Source: Streptomyces albogriseolus (lineage in GTDB: Bacteria; Actinomycetota; Actinomycetes; Streptomycetales; Streptomycetaceae). Taken from it: a stretch of 64,000 nt of DNA. Made by a program: the position numbers and the translations under genes. How positions within the stretch are numbered: the stretch's first letter is position 1; every line of letters starts with the position of its first letter. Shown here in pieces: positions 25,352 to 32,827 of this stretch. The notes under the pieces were generated by a model, which had not been told where the DNA came from, searched no databases, and saw only the letters and a program-made list of their open reading frames with translations. The stretch is taken from the NCBI GenBank assembly GCA_014650475.1, contig BMVA01000016.1, positions 124,001 through 188,000 of the forward strand. The letters are read 5' to 3'.

Positions 25352-25588
25352 GCCCGGCGGGGGCTGAGCGCGCAGTTCCCCGCGCCCCTGAAGGGGCGGG
25401 CACCACCGTCGCCTTCCAGGGGACCCGGGGACCCCTGAGGGGGGCGGCGCCACCGTCGCCCTCCAACACCACCGCCCGGCGGGGGCTGAGCGCGCAGTTC
25501 CCCGCGCCCCTGAAGGGGCGGGCACCACCGTCGCCTTCCAGGCGGGGCGGCGCCACCGTCGCCCTCCAAGGGGCGCGGGGAACTGCGC
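25352..25588. repeat. composite repeat block with three more 20-bp copies
   Basis: A 69-bp unit is present twice without mismatch (25352-25420 and 25474-25542), each time containing one plus-strand 20-mer (25370-25389, 25492-25511). A second 26-bp unit is also present twice (25441-25466 and 25544-25569). A reverse-complement 20-mer closes the block at 25569-25588. The arrangement is A-B-A-B followed by an inverted copy, filling the gap between convergent genes. It looks like a local duplication of a terminator-like element. Confidence 0.85.
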
Positions 25589-25618
25589 GAGCGACCACGA
25601 CGGCGTCGCGGCCGCCCC

Positions 25619-26464
25619 CTAACCGATCGCGAACGCCCCCGAAGGCGGCAGTGGCGACGGCACCGCCGTCCCTTCGTGGACCGGGGGCGCGTCGCCCACC
25701 AGCCGGCGCAGGGACGACCCGTGCTCCACCCGCGCCGGGAACGGGTCGCCGGCGACCGCGCGGGTCAGGGCCGGGATGTCCAGCGGGCGGTCCGAGGCAG
25801 CCAGGACCACATTGCCGAACCGCCGCCCCCGCAACACCGCCGGCTCGGCGATCAACGCGCACTCCGCGAACCGCGTCCCCACCGTCGCCAGCTGCGAGCG
25901 CACGAAGGCGAACGGCGCCGCGTCCGCGAGGTTGGCGAGGTACACCCCGCCGGGCCGCAGCACCCGCGCGACCTCGTCGACGTAGCCGACGGTGGTCAGG
26001 TGCGCGGGCACCTGCGAGCCGCCGAAGACGTCGGCGACCAGGACGTCCGCGCTGTCCTCGGGCGCCGCCTCCAGCCAGGCGCGCGCGTCCGCGGTGTGCA
26101 CGGTGACACCGGCGCCGGCCGGCAGCGGCAGGTGCTCGGCGACGAGGTCCGCGAGCCCCGCGTCGGCCTCCACCACGTGCTGACGTGACCCGGGCCGGGT
26201 GGCGGCCAGATACCGCGGCAGCGTCATCGCCCCGCCGCCGAGGTGCACGACGTCCAGCGGGCCGCCGGGTTCGCCGGCCACGTCGAGGACGTGCCCGAGC
26301 CGCCGGGCGTACTCGAACTCCAGGTGCTCCGGCTCGTCCAGGTCGACGTAGGACTGCGGCGCGCCGTCGACGGTCAGCAGCCAGGCCCGTTCCCGGTCGA
26401 CGTCAGGCATCAGCTTGGCGGTGCCGTGGTCGACGGCGCGGGACACGGGGACGGGCTCGCTCAC
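25619..26464 (-). CDS. spermidine-synthase-like methyltransferase-fold protein
   Basis: 281 residues with the Rossmann fold of spermidine/spermine synthases: VVHLGGGAMTLPRYLAATRP (about 73-92, nucleotide loop), VVEADAGLADLVAEHL, TADARAWLE and DVLVADVFGGSQVP. The polyamine-site residues are not clearly conserved, so a polyamine product should not be assumed; NCBI-style names for such proteins are fused-MFS spermidine synthase or methyltransferase. GTG 26464 is supported by a -10 box 6 nt upstream. Confidence 0.82.
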   Translation of the reverse strand: MSEPVPVSRAVDHGTAKLMPDVDRERAWLLTVDGAPQSYVDLDEPEHLEFEYARRLGHVLDVAGEPGGPLDVVHLGGGAMTLPRYLAATRPGSRQHVVEADAGLADLVAEHLPLPAGAGVTVHTADARAWLEAAPEDSADVLVADVFGGSQVPAHLTTVGYVDEVARVLRPGGVYLANLADAAPFAFVRSQLATVGTRFAECALIAEPAVLRGRRFGNVVLAASDRPLDIPALTRAVAGDPFPARVEHGSSLRRLVGDAPPVHEGTAVPSPLPPSGAFAIG

Positions 26465-26470
26465 CGTCCC

Positions 26471-26476
26471 ATTGTG
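26471..26476 (-). promoter_or_regulatory. -10 element for the spermidine-synthase-like gene
   Basis: CACAAT on the minus strand, 6 nt before the GTG at 26464; no ribosome binding site. Confidence 0.45.
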
Positions 26477-26544
26477 CCGCCGCCCCGGGCGGCACGGCCG
26501 CCCGCCCCCGGTCACGGGAGCGGGCAGCCGTGCGCGTCGGAGGC

Positions 26545-27714
26545 TCAGCCGACCTCCGTCACCGTCCCGGCCCCGACCGTGCGCCCGCCCTCGCGGACGG
26601 CGAAGCCGAGCCCCGGCTCGAGCGGCACGTCACGCCCCAGCTCCACGGTGACGGTCACCGTGTCACCGGGCCGCGCCACCGCCGCCTCGCCGAGGTCGAC
26701 GTTCCCGACGACGTCCGCGGTGCGGATGTAGAACTGCGGCCGGTAGCCGGTCGACAGCGGTGTCGTCCGGCCGCCCTCGCGGGCCGACAGCACGTACAGA
26801 CGCGCGGTGAACCGCCGGCTGGGCGTCACGCTTCCCGGCGCGGCCACCACGTGTCCGCGCCGGACCGCGTCACGCGGCACCCCGCGCAGCAGCAGCGCCA
26901 CGTTGTCCCCGGCCTGCGCCTCCTCCATGGGCCTGCCGAAGGTCTCCAGGCCGGTCACCACGGTCTCGGTGTCCGCGCCGAGCACCCGCACCCGGTCGCC
27001 GACCCGTACCGTGCCACGCTCCACCGCGCCGGTGACGACGGTGCCGCGGCCGGTGATGGTGAGCACGTTCTCCACCGGCAGCAGGAACGGCGCGTCCAGA
27101 TACCGCTCCGGCACGGGCACATAGGTGTCGACCGCGTCGAGCAGCGCCTCGATCGACGCGGTCCAGCGCGGGTCGCCCTCCAGCGCCTTGAGTCCGGAGA
27201 CCCGGACGACGGGCGCCGTGTCACCGCCGTAGCCGTGCGCGGTGAGCAGCTCGCGGACCTCCAGCTCGACCAGGTCGGTCAGCTCCTCGTCGCCCGCGTC
27301 GGCCTTGTTGAGGGCGACGACGATGTGGTCGACGCCCACCTGACGGGCGAGCAGCACGTGCTCGGCGGTCTGCGGCATGATCCCGTCCAGCGCGGAGACG
27401 ACGAGGATCGCCCCGTCGAGCTGGGCGGCGCCGGTGACCATGTTCTTCACGTAGTCGGCGTGGCCGGGCATGTCGACGTGCGCGTAGTGCCGGGTGCCGG
27501 TCTCGTACTCGACGTGCGCGATGTTGATGGTGATGCCGCGGGCGGCCTCCTCCGGGGCCCGGTCGATGCGGTCGAACGGGACGAAGGTGCCGGCGCCCCG
27601 CTCGGCGAGGACCTTGGTGATGGCGGCGGTCAGGGTGGTCTTGCCGTGGTCGACATGGCCCATCGTGCCGATGTTGAGGTGCGGTTTGGTGCGGACGTAC
27701 GCCGTCTTGGACAT
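26545..27714 (-). CDS. tuf3: divergent elongation factor Tu (EF-Tu3 type)
   Basis: 389 residues, all three EF-Tu domains. G1 GHVDHGKT (19-26), switch [16 protein letters not shown]3 DMPGHADY (81-88; Met replaces the usual Cys), G4 NKAD (136-139; usual NKCD), G5 SGLKALEGD. The housekeeping copy in Streptomyces lies in the str operon beside fusA; this one is isolated and clearly diverged, as known for tuf3, which is induced by amino-acid starvation in S. coelicolor. The residue equivalent to E. coli Tyr160, a kirromycin-resistance position, is His160, whereas the equivalents of Leu120, Gln124, Gly316, Gln329 and Ala375 are unchanged. A short ORF and a hairpin precede it on the same strand. Confidence 0.93.
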   Translation of the reverse strand: MSKTAYVRTKPHLNIGTMGHVDHGKTTLTAAITKVLAERGAGTFVPFDRIDRAPEEAARGITINIAHVEYETGTRHYAHVDMPGHADYVKNMVTGAAQLDGAILVVSALDGIMPQTAEHVLLARQVGVDHIVVALNKADAGDEELTDLVELEVRELLTAHGYGGDTAPVVRVSGLKALEGDPRWTASIEALLDAVDTYVPVPERYLDAPFLLPVENVLTITGRGTVVTGAVERGTVRVGDRVRVLGADTETVVTGLETFGRPMEEAQAGDNVALLLRGVPRDAVRRGHVVAAPGSVTPSRRFTARLYVLSAREGGRTTPLSTGYRPQFYIRTADVVGNVDLGEAAVARPGDTVTVTVELGRDVPLEPGLGFAVREGGRTVGAGTVTEVG

Positions 27715-27809
27715 GGCGGTACCTGGAAGCCTCTCAGGTGATGACGCGTCAGGCCCCGGGCGCGGCGGATCGGCGCGCGGCCGGGACGGGGACCCCGGGA
27801 ACCTGGCCG

Positions 27810-27850
27810 ACCCTCCCCCTGCGGGGTCCGCCGGACGATCCGGGGAGGGT
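27810..27850 (-). promoter_or_regulatory. hairpin in the tuf3 leader (candidate attenuator or terminator)
   Basis: On either strand ACCCTCCCC (27810-27818) pairs with GGGGAGGGT (27842-27850), 9 bp with a 23-nt GC-rich loop that can itself pair (CCGGCGGACC). The distal arm ends on the stop codon of the 33-residue ORF, and the hairpin finishes 95 nt before the tuf3 ATG. Confidence 0.5.
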
Positions 27851-27951
27851 CAGCTTCGGGCGCCGTCGACTGCGGCGACGAGAACGGTGACGGCAGCCTT
27901 CGGGGCATCCGCGACGGCGGATGCTGCGAGAAGGAAGGCGTACCGGAACAT
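27850..27951 (-). CDS. 33-residue hydrophobic micro-ORF upstream of tuf3
   Basis: Encodes a 33-residue peptide starting MFRYAFLLAASAVADAPKAA and ending VAAVDGARS: one hydrophobic helix with a short basic start. AAGGA 8 nt before the ATG is a good ribosome binding site, and codon third positions are mostly G or C. It could be a small membrane peptide or a leader peptide for tuf3, whose ATG is 136 nt downstream. No homologue is known to me; presence in related genomes would decide. Confidence 0.4.
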   Translation of the reverse strand: MFRYAFLLAASAVADAPKAAVTVLVAAVDGARS

Positions 27952-28022
27952 GGGGACGATCCTTGCCGATGCCGCGCCGGGCGTCGAACGATTTTCCGCG
28001 CAGCGGAAGACCGCCCTGCGGT

Positions 28023-28769
28023 TCACCGGCCGACGGGCCGGCTCACGCCGATGTTCTTCGACGCCTCCCGCACCGACAGCGGCGCGAACCGGTCGCCCTC
28101 CCGCGCGATGAAGTCCCGCACCGCGTCCGGGTCGGTCTTGGCGTACTCGCGCAGGGCCCAGCCGATGGCCTTGCGGACGAAGAAGTCGGGGTGTCCTGAC
28201 TGGCGCAGGCAGTAGCCGAAGAGCCGCTCGGTGTCGGTGCGTTCCTTGTGGCGGAGCTGGTGCAGCAGCGCGGTCCGCACCAGCCACATGTCGGCGTCGG
28301 CGCTCCACCGGTCCATCTCGGCGGCGAGCGCGGGGTCGGCGGCGACCAGCGCCCCGACGACGTGCGCGGCGAGCGGGTCGACGGTGTCCCACCAGGGCAC
28401 GGTGGTGACGAGGTACCGGGTCACGGGCAGGAAGCCGGAGGAGCACCGTCGTACGTGCCGGCGCAGGTAGTCGACGGCGAAGTAGTGGTACTCCCGCTCG
28501 GGCAGCTCCCAGCAGCGCAGGGCGACGGCCGTGCAGTCGGCCTCGGACGGGCGGGGAAGTCCGGCCTCGACGGTGCGGGACAGGGCACGGCGCACCGGGG
28601 TCTTCAGCCCCAGGAAGGGCGCGACGTCCTTCATGTACGCCCGCATGGCGGCGGCCGCGACGGGGTCGGAGGCGGACGCGTACGCGGCGGTGAGCCGCTC
28701 CAGCACCGTGTCGGCCGTGGTGCTGTCCGGCACCCGCGGCGGCGCCGGGCCGTCCTCTGTGACGCGCAT
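28023..28769 (-). CDS. alkD: DNA alkylation repair protein, AlkD family
   Basis: 248 residues of helical HEAT-like repeats. The family signature FFVRKAIGWALREYAKTDP (about 200-218) is nearly exact, with conserved Trp and Asp residues in WWDTVD and DMWLVRTALLHQL that contact the lesion in AlkD. It excises positively charged alkylated bases such as 7-methylguanine. No Shine-Dalgarno, but TAGTGT lies 7 nt before the ATG. Divergent from the VTT protein at 28819, with 49 bp between starts. Confidence 0.93.
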   Translation of the reverse strand: MRVTEDGPAPPRVPDSTTADTVLERLTAAYASASDPVAAAAMRAYMKDVAPFLGLKTPVRRALSRTVEAGLPRPSEADCTAVALRCWELPEREYHYFAVDYLRRHVRRCSSGFLPVTRYLVTTVPWWDTVDPLAAHVVGALVAADPALAAEMDRWSADADMWLVRTALLHQLRHKERTDTERLFGYCLRQSGHPDFFVRKAIGWALREYAKTDPDAVRDFIAREGDRFAPLSVREASKNIGVSRPVGR

Positions 28770-28776
28770 GAGACGA

Positions 28777-28782
28777 ACACTA
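28777..28782 (-). promoter_or_regulatory. -10 element of the leaderless alkD gene
   Basis: TAGTGT on the minus strand, 7 nt before the ATG at 28769. Confidence 0.55.
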
Positions 28783-28806
28783 CGGCGATCTCGCACATAT
28801 GTCGGT

Positions 28807-28812
28807 TAGTGT
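28807..28812 (+). promoter_or_regulatory. -10 element of the leaderless VTT gene
   Basis: TAGTGT on the plus strand, 6 nt before the ATG at 28819. Identical to the hexamer serving alkD on the other strand, 24 bp away, so the two promoters overlap back to back. Confidence 0.55.
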
Positions 28813-28818
28813 CACCGG

Positions 28819-29607
28819 ATGCTCGATGCCACCAACCGCTCTGGGGGCACCGCCGCGGCCCCTCCCCGGGCCGGCTCGTCCGACCTCGCGGTCGCCGTCC
28901 CCACGGCCGCTCCCGTTCTCGCGCCCGCTCCCGGTTTCGCCGGCCGCTGCGCGAGAGCCCTGCTGTCGCCGTGGTCCCGGCTGTCCCTGCTGGTCGTGCT
29001 GCTCGCGTCGGCGGCGGCGGTCATGGTGGTGCTGGAGCCGCAGCGGCTGCTGACCGACGGCCTGCCGGCCCGGCTCGGCGGCGTCGTCGGCGTCGTCGCC
29101 TACGCGGTGGCGTACGGGGCGTGCACGGTGGCGTTCGTGCCGCGCCCGCTGCTCAACCTGGCCGCGGGGGCGCTGTTCGGCTCCCAGTTCGGCCTGGTCG
29201 CGGCGCTGGGCGGCACGGTGCTGGGGGCCGGTCTCGCGTTCTGTCTGGGCCGGGTGCTCGGCCAGGAGGCGCTGCGTCCGCTGCTGCGCGGGCGCTGGCT
29301 GAAGGCCGCGGACAACCAGCTCAGCCGGCACGGTTTCCGGTCGATGCTGGCGGCGCGGCTGTTCCCCGGGATCCCGTTCGCGGCGGCCAACTACTGCGCC
29401 TCGGTCTCCCGGATGGGCCTGCTGCCGTTCCTGCTGGCGACGGCGCTCGGCTCGATCCCGAACACCGCCGCCTACGCGGTGGCGGGCGCCCGCGCCTCCA
29501 CCCCGACGTCCCCGGCCTTCCTGATCGCGCTGGCCTGCATCGCCGTACCGGGTCTGGCGGGCGCGGTGGTGGCGTGGCGCAAGCGGCACCGGCTGCGCGC
29601 ACGCTAG
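28819..29607 (+). CDS. TVP38/TMEM64 (VTT domain) membrane protein
   Basis: 262 residues. About 45 N-terminal Ala/Pro-rich residues precede five or so membrane segments; the VTT signature is seen in AAGALFGSQFGLVAALGGTV and RLFPGIPFAAANYCASVS, with the motif FxxRPxPxxP-like FVPRPLLNLAAG. The family is related to DedA and to eukaryotic lipid scramblases. Basic C-terminus inside. Leaderless promoter signature. Convergent with the thiolase gene with a hairpin between. Confidence 0.88.
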   Translation: MLDATNRSGGTAAAPPRAGSSDLAVAVPTAAPVLAPAPGFAGRCARALLSPWSRLSLLVVLLASAAAVMVVLEPQRLLTDGLPARLGGVVGVVAYAVAYGACTVAFVPRPLLNLAAGALFGSQFGLVAALGGTVLGAGLAFCLGRVLGQEALRPLLRGRWLKAADNQLSRHGFRSMLAARLFPGIPFAAANYCASVSRMGLLPFLLATALGSIPNTAAYAVAGARASTPTSPAFLIALACIAVPGLAGAVVAWRKRHRLRAR

Positions 29608-29612
29608 GGCCG

Positions 29613-29635
29613 CGAGCGGACCTCAGATCCGCTCG
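29613..29635. terminator. hairpin between convergent VTT and thiolase genes
   Basis: CGAGCGGA (29613-29620) and TCCGCTCG (29628-29635), 8 bp with a 7-nt loop, overlapping the last codons of the thiolase gene. Confidence 0.55.
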
Positions 29636-30792
29636 AGGATCATCGCGTTGGCGAGCCCGCCGGCCTCGCACATGGTCTGCAGGGCGTAGCGCGCGCCGCG
29701 CTCCCGCATGGCGTGGACCAGGGTGGTCGTCAGCCGGGTGCCGCTCGCGCCGAGCGGGTGGCCGAGGGCGACGGCCCCGCCGTGGACGTTGACCTTGTCC
29801 AGGTCGGCGCCGGTCTCCTGCTGCCAGGCGAGGACCACGCTGGAGAAGGCCTCGTTGACCTCGAACAGGTCGATGTCGTCCAGGGAGAGCCCGGCCCGGC
29901 GCAGTACCTTCTCGGTGGCCGGGACGACGCCGGTGAGCATCAGCAGCGGGTCGGAGCCGGTGACGGCGAAGCTGTGCAGCCGGGCGAGGGGACGCAGGCC
30001 GAGCCTGGCGGCCGTCTCCCCGGCCATGACGAGGACGGCGGACGCGCCGTCGTTGACGGGGCTGGCGTTGCCGGCGGTGACGTTCCACTCGATCTGCGGG
30101 AAGCGCTCGGCGAAGCCCGGGTCGTGGTAGGCGGGGCGGAGCCCGGCCAGGACCTCGGTGCTGGTGCCGGGGCGCACGCACTCGTCGCGCGTGATGCCCT
30201 CCAGCGGCGCGACCTCGGCGTCGAACAGCCCGGCGTCCCACGCCGCGGCGGCCCGGCGGTGCGAGGACACGGCGAAGGCGTCCATCTGCTCACGGGTGAC
30301 CGACCACTTGGCGGCGATGAGTTCGGCGCTGATGCCCTGCGGGACGAGCCCCTCCGGGTAGCGCGCGGCGATCCCGGGGCCGAACGGGTCCTTGCCCTCG
30401 GGCACGTTGGACCACATCGGCACCCGGCTCATGGACTCCACGCCACAGGCGACGGCGATGTCGTACGCGCCGGAGATGACGCCCTGGGCCGCGAAGTGCA
30501 CGGCCTGCCGGGAGGAGCCGCACTGACGGTCGACGGTGGTGGCGGGCACGGACTCGGGCAGTCCGGCGGAGAGGGCGGCGTAGCGGGTGGTGTTCATGGC
30601 CTGCTCGCCGACCTGGTCGACGGTGCCGCCGATGACGTCGTCGATCAGCTCCGGGTCCACGCCGGAGCGTTCCACGAGGGTGCGCAGGGTGTGGGCGAGC
30701 AGTTCGACCGGGTGGACATGGGCGAGGGCGCCGTTGGGCTTGCCCTTGCCGATGGGCGTGCGTACGGCTTCGACGACGACTGCGTCACGCAT
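29623..30792 (-). CDS. acetyl-CoA acetyltransferase (thiolase)
   Basis: 389 residues, normal thiolase length. Catalytic residues are all present: Cys91 in DRQCGSS (nucleophile), His345 in ALGHPLGASG and Cys375 in TMCEAGG. It either condenses two acetyl-CoA or cleaves 3-ketoacyl-CoA; no other beta-oxidation gene is adjacent. AAGGAGG 7 nt upstream marks the ATG. It is divergent from an HxlR-family regulator across a 137-bp gap with a perfect inverted repeat, so regulation by that protein is likely. Confidence 0.93.
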   Translation of the reverse strand: MRDAVVVEAVRTPIGKGKPNGALAHVHPVELLAHTLRTLVERSGVDPELIDDVIGGTVDQVGEQAMNTTRYAALSAGLPESVPATTVDRQCGSSRQAVHFAAQGVISGAYDIAVACGVESMSRVPMWSNVPEGKDPFGPGIAARYPEGLVPQGISAELIAAKWSVTREQMDAFAVSSHRRAAAAWDAGLFDAEVAPLEGITRDECVRPGTSTEVLAGLRPAYHDPGFAERFPQIEWNVTAGNASPVNDGASAVLVMAGETAARLGLRPLARLHSFAVTGSDPLLMLTGVVPATEKVLRRAGLSLDDIDLFEVNEAFSSVVLAWQQETGADLDKVNVHGGAVALGHPLGASGTRLTTTLVHAMRERGARYALQTMCEAGGLANAMILERI

Positions 30793-30846
30793 GGTGCGGG
30801 CCTCCTTGGCCGGGCCGGTTCGGACGGTCACCAGGGTCGGGCTACC

Positions 30847-30871
30847 GGTGAGTAGGAAATTCGGACTCACC
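30847..30871. promoter_or_regulatory. inverted repeat GGTGAGT-N11-ACTCACC (candidate HxlR operator)
   Basis: GGTGAGT (30847-30853) and ACTCACC (30865-30871) are perfect complements 11 nt apart, in the middle of the thiolase/HxlR divergent gap, which is locally AT-rich. It is 54 nt from the thiolase start and 58 nt from the regulator start. Confidence 0.6.
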
Positions 30872-30917
30872 ATAACGCGGCGCGTTGGAAAATCAAACCC
30901 ACTTCTGGGCATGCCCG

Positions 30918-30923
30918 TAAACT
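30918..30923 (+). promoter_or_regulatory. -10 element of the leaderless hxlR-type gene
   Basis: TAAACT, 6 nt before the ATG at 30930, with no ribosome binding site. Confidence 0.6.
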
Positions 30924-30929
30924 GGCCCC

Positions 30930-31400
30930 ATGGCCGCCTCCAAAGACCCGCGCCCCTGCTCGATCGCCGACGCCCTCGCCCTCGTCGGCGAGAAGTACTC
31001 CCTGCTCGTGCTGCGCGAGGTGTGCCTCGGCAACGGCCGCTTCGACCAGCTCGTGCGCAACATCGGCGCGCCGCGCGACATCCTGGCCACGCGGCTGCGC
31101 CGGCTGGTCGACGCCGGGATCCTCACCAAGCGCCCGTACAGCGAGCGCCCGCAGCGCTTCGAGTACCGGCCCACCCAGGCGGGTCTCGAACTGGAGCCGG
31201 TGCTGTGGACCCTGAAGGAGTGGGGCGACCGGCATCTGCGGGCGGACAGCGGCACGCCGATGGTGCTGGAGCACCACTGCGGCAACGAGTTCGTGCCGGT
31301 CGTCACCTGCCGGGCCTGCGGCGAGGAGGCGCGGCACCAGGAGCTGACCGCGCACCCCCAGGTCCCCGGCTGGACGGTGGGCGGTCCCGCGGCCGCCTGA
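30930..31400 (+). CDS. HxlR-family winged-helix regulator
   Basis: 156 residues. HxlR winged HTH at about 8-100 (CSIADALALVGEKYSLLVLRE, RNIGAPRDILATRLRRLVDAG, EYRPTQAGLEL). The C-terminal 50 residues add HHCGNEFVPVVTCRACGEEA, three cysteines and histidines that could bind a metal or act as a redox switch, as in several HxlR regulators. Its divergent partner is the thiolase gene and the inverted repeat between them is the probable operator. Confidence 0.92.
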   Translation: MAASKDPRPCSIADALALVGEKYSLLVLREVCLGNGRFDQLVRNIGAPRDILATRLRRLVDAGILTKRPYSERPQRFEYRPTQAGLELEPVLWTLKEWGDRHLRADSGTPMVLEHHCGNEFVPVVTCRACGEEARHQELTAHPQVPGWTVGGPAAA

Positions 31401-31566
31401 GCGTCACCCGGAAGGACGCGTGGGGCCATCGCACCTTTGCCGGGGCTTCATCTCCGGGCGCTACAGTTCGCCCTCGGCGCGCCCGATGATCGACAGCACC
31501 GCACCCGGCGGTGGGGGTGTGCCCTTCGACCTTTCCGCGATCGGCACTTGGATACCCCGCTGCCCT

Positions 31567-32442
31567 ATGTCTTGGTTCGAATCCCTGATCCTCGGCCTCG
31601 TCCAGGGTCTGACCGAGTTCCTGCCCGTCTCCTCCAGCGCGCATCTGCGGCTGACCGCGGCCTTCTCCGGCTGGGAGGACCCCGGCGCGGCCTTCACCGC
31701 GATCACCCAGATCGGCACGGAGACGGCGGTGCTGATCTACTTCCGCAAGGACATCGGACGCATCCTGTCCGCGTGGTCCCGCTCGCTGACCGACAAGGAG
31801 ATGCGCCGGGACCAAGACGCCCGCATGGGCTGGCTGGTCATCGTCGGCTCCATCCCGATCGGCGTGCTCGGAGTGACCCTCAAGGACCAGATCGAGGGCC
31901 CGTTCCGCGATCTGCGGCTGACGGCGGCGATGCTCATCGGCATGGGCATCGTCCTGGGCGTCGCCGACCGGCTCGCGGCGCGCGCGGAGAGCGGCGGCCG
32001 GCACCGGGTGGCCGCGCCCCGCAAGGAGCTGGGCGACCTGACGGTCCGGGACGGCCTGATCTACGGCGTGTGCCAGGCGATGGCCCTGATCCCGGGCGTC
32101 TCCCGCTCCGGGGCCACCATCAGCGGCGGTCTGTTCATGGGCTACCGGCGCGAGGCCGCGGCCCGTTACTCGTTCCTCCTCGCCATCCCGGCCGTGCTGG
32201 CGTCCGGCCTGTTCGAGCTGAAGGACGCGGCGGACGGCGGGCACGTCTCCTGGGGGCCGACGCTCTTCGCCACGGTGATCGCGTTCGTCACCGGGTACGC
32301 GGTGATCGCCTGGTTCATGAAGTTCATCTCGACCAAGAGCTTCATGCCGTTCGTCTGGTACCGGATCGCGCTCGGCGTCGTGATCATCGTCCTGGTCGCG
32401 ACCGGCGCGCTCAGCCCGCACGCGGCGGAGTCGGCGGGCTGA
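31567..32442 (+). CDS. uppP: undecaprenyl-diphosphatase UppP (BacA)
   Basis: 291 residues, multi-pass membrane protein. Both active-site motifs are present: GLTEFLPVSSSAHL (about 16-29) and PGVSRSGATI (about 176-185). It recycles undecaprenyl pyrophosphate to the monophosphate for peptidoglycan synthesis and can raise bacitracin tolerance. The ATG at 31567 begins the conserved MSWFESLILGLVQG; no clear ribosome binding site. TACAGT at 31464-31469 may be part of the promoter, giving a leader of about 90 nt. Confidence 0.96.
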   Translation: MSWFESLILGLVQGLTEFLPVSSSAHLRLTAAFSGWEDPGAAFTAITQIGTETAVLIYFRKDIGRILSAWSRSLTDKEMRRDQDARMGWLVIVGSIPIGVLGVTLKDQIEGPFRDLRLTAAMLIGMGIVLGVADRLAARAESGGRHRVAAPRKELGDLTVRDGLIYGVCQAMALIPGVSRSGATISGGLFMGYRREAAARYSFLLAIPAVLASGLFELKDAADGGHVSWGPTLFATVIAFVTGYAVIAWFMKFISTKSFMPFVWYRIALGVVIIVLVATGALSPHAAESAG

Positions 32443-32609
32443 GCGCCCACGCGAGTCCGCGGCTCGGACCGCACGGCACCGCACGGCACGAATTGGGCAT
32501 GCGGAAACGGTTCTGCCGCGGAACGTCCACCCGGGACGTGTCCGCGGCACGTGACCGAACCCATACGGGTCCCGTAGCCGTCCGGTAGCGCACCGTCAGT
32601 CCATGGCCC

Positions 32610-32615
32610 TAGGCT
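32610..32615 (+). promoter_or_regulatory. -10 element of the leaderless TTA-codon gene
   Basis: TAGGCT, 7 nt before the ATG at 32623, and no Shine-Dalgarno. It supports the start that places the TTA codon inside the gene. Confidence 0.55.
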
Positions 32616-32622
32616 TGTCCGC

Positions 32623-32802
32623 ATGTCCCCCGATTTAACGCCCCCTGGTTCCGTGCGGTCCGCCGCCGAGGTGAACGAGCAGATCCGCGCCCTGTGGCTG
32701 CGGGCCGGCGGCTCCCTGTCCGCCCAGGAGCGCGAGGAGTACGAGATGCTGGTCGTCGAGTGGGCGGCCGCGATCCGCGGACGGGTCGTCGAGGCGGCCT
32801 GA
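32623..32802 (+). CDS. 59-residue conserved-looking protein with a TTA codon
   Basis: A 59-residue acidic, mostly helical protein (segments VRSAAEVNEQIRALWLR and SAQEREEYEMLVVEWAAAI). Codon 5 (32635-32637) is TTA, the rare leucine codon read only by the bldA tRNA in Streptomyces; it is the only in-frame TTA I found in any gene of the window. The protein may therefore be made only late in development. The next possible start is GTG 32653, which would exclude the TTA, but the -10 box fits ATG 32623. Function unknown. 180 nt separate it from uppP. Confidence 0.7.
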   Translation: MSPDLTPPGSVRSAAEVNEQIRALWLRAGGSLSAQEREEYEMLVVEWAAAIRGRVVEAA

Positions 32803-32827
32803 CGCCCGTCCGTCCCGCGTTCCCCTG

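Noticed and set aside
25088-25569. Frames with repeated SGARGTARSAPAG-like peptides
   Set aside because: They are the translation of the intergenic 20-mer and 69-bp repeats, antisense to or beyond the MFS gene, not a repeat protein.
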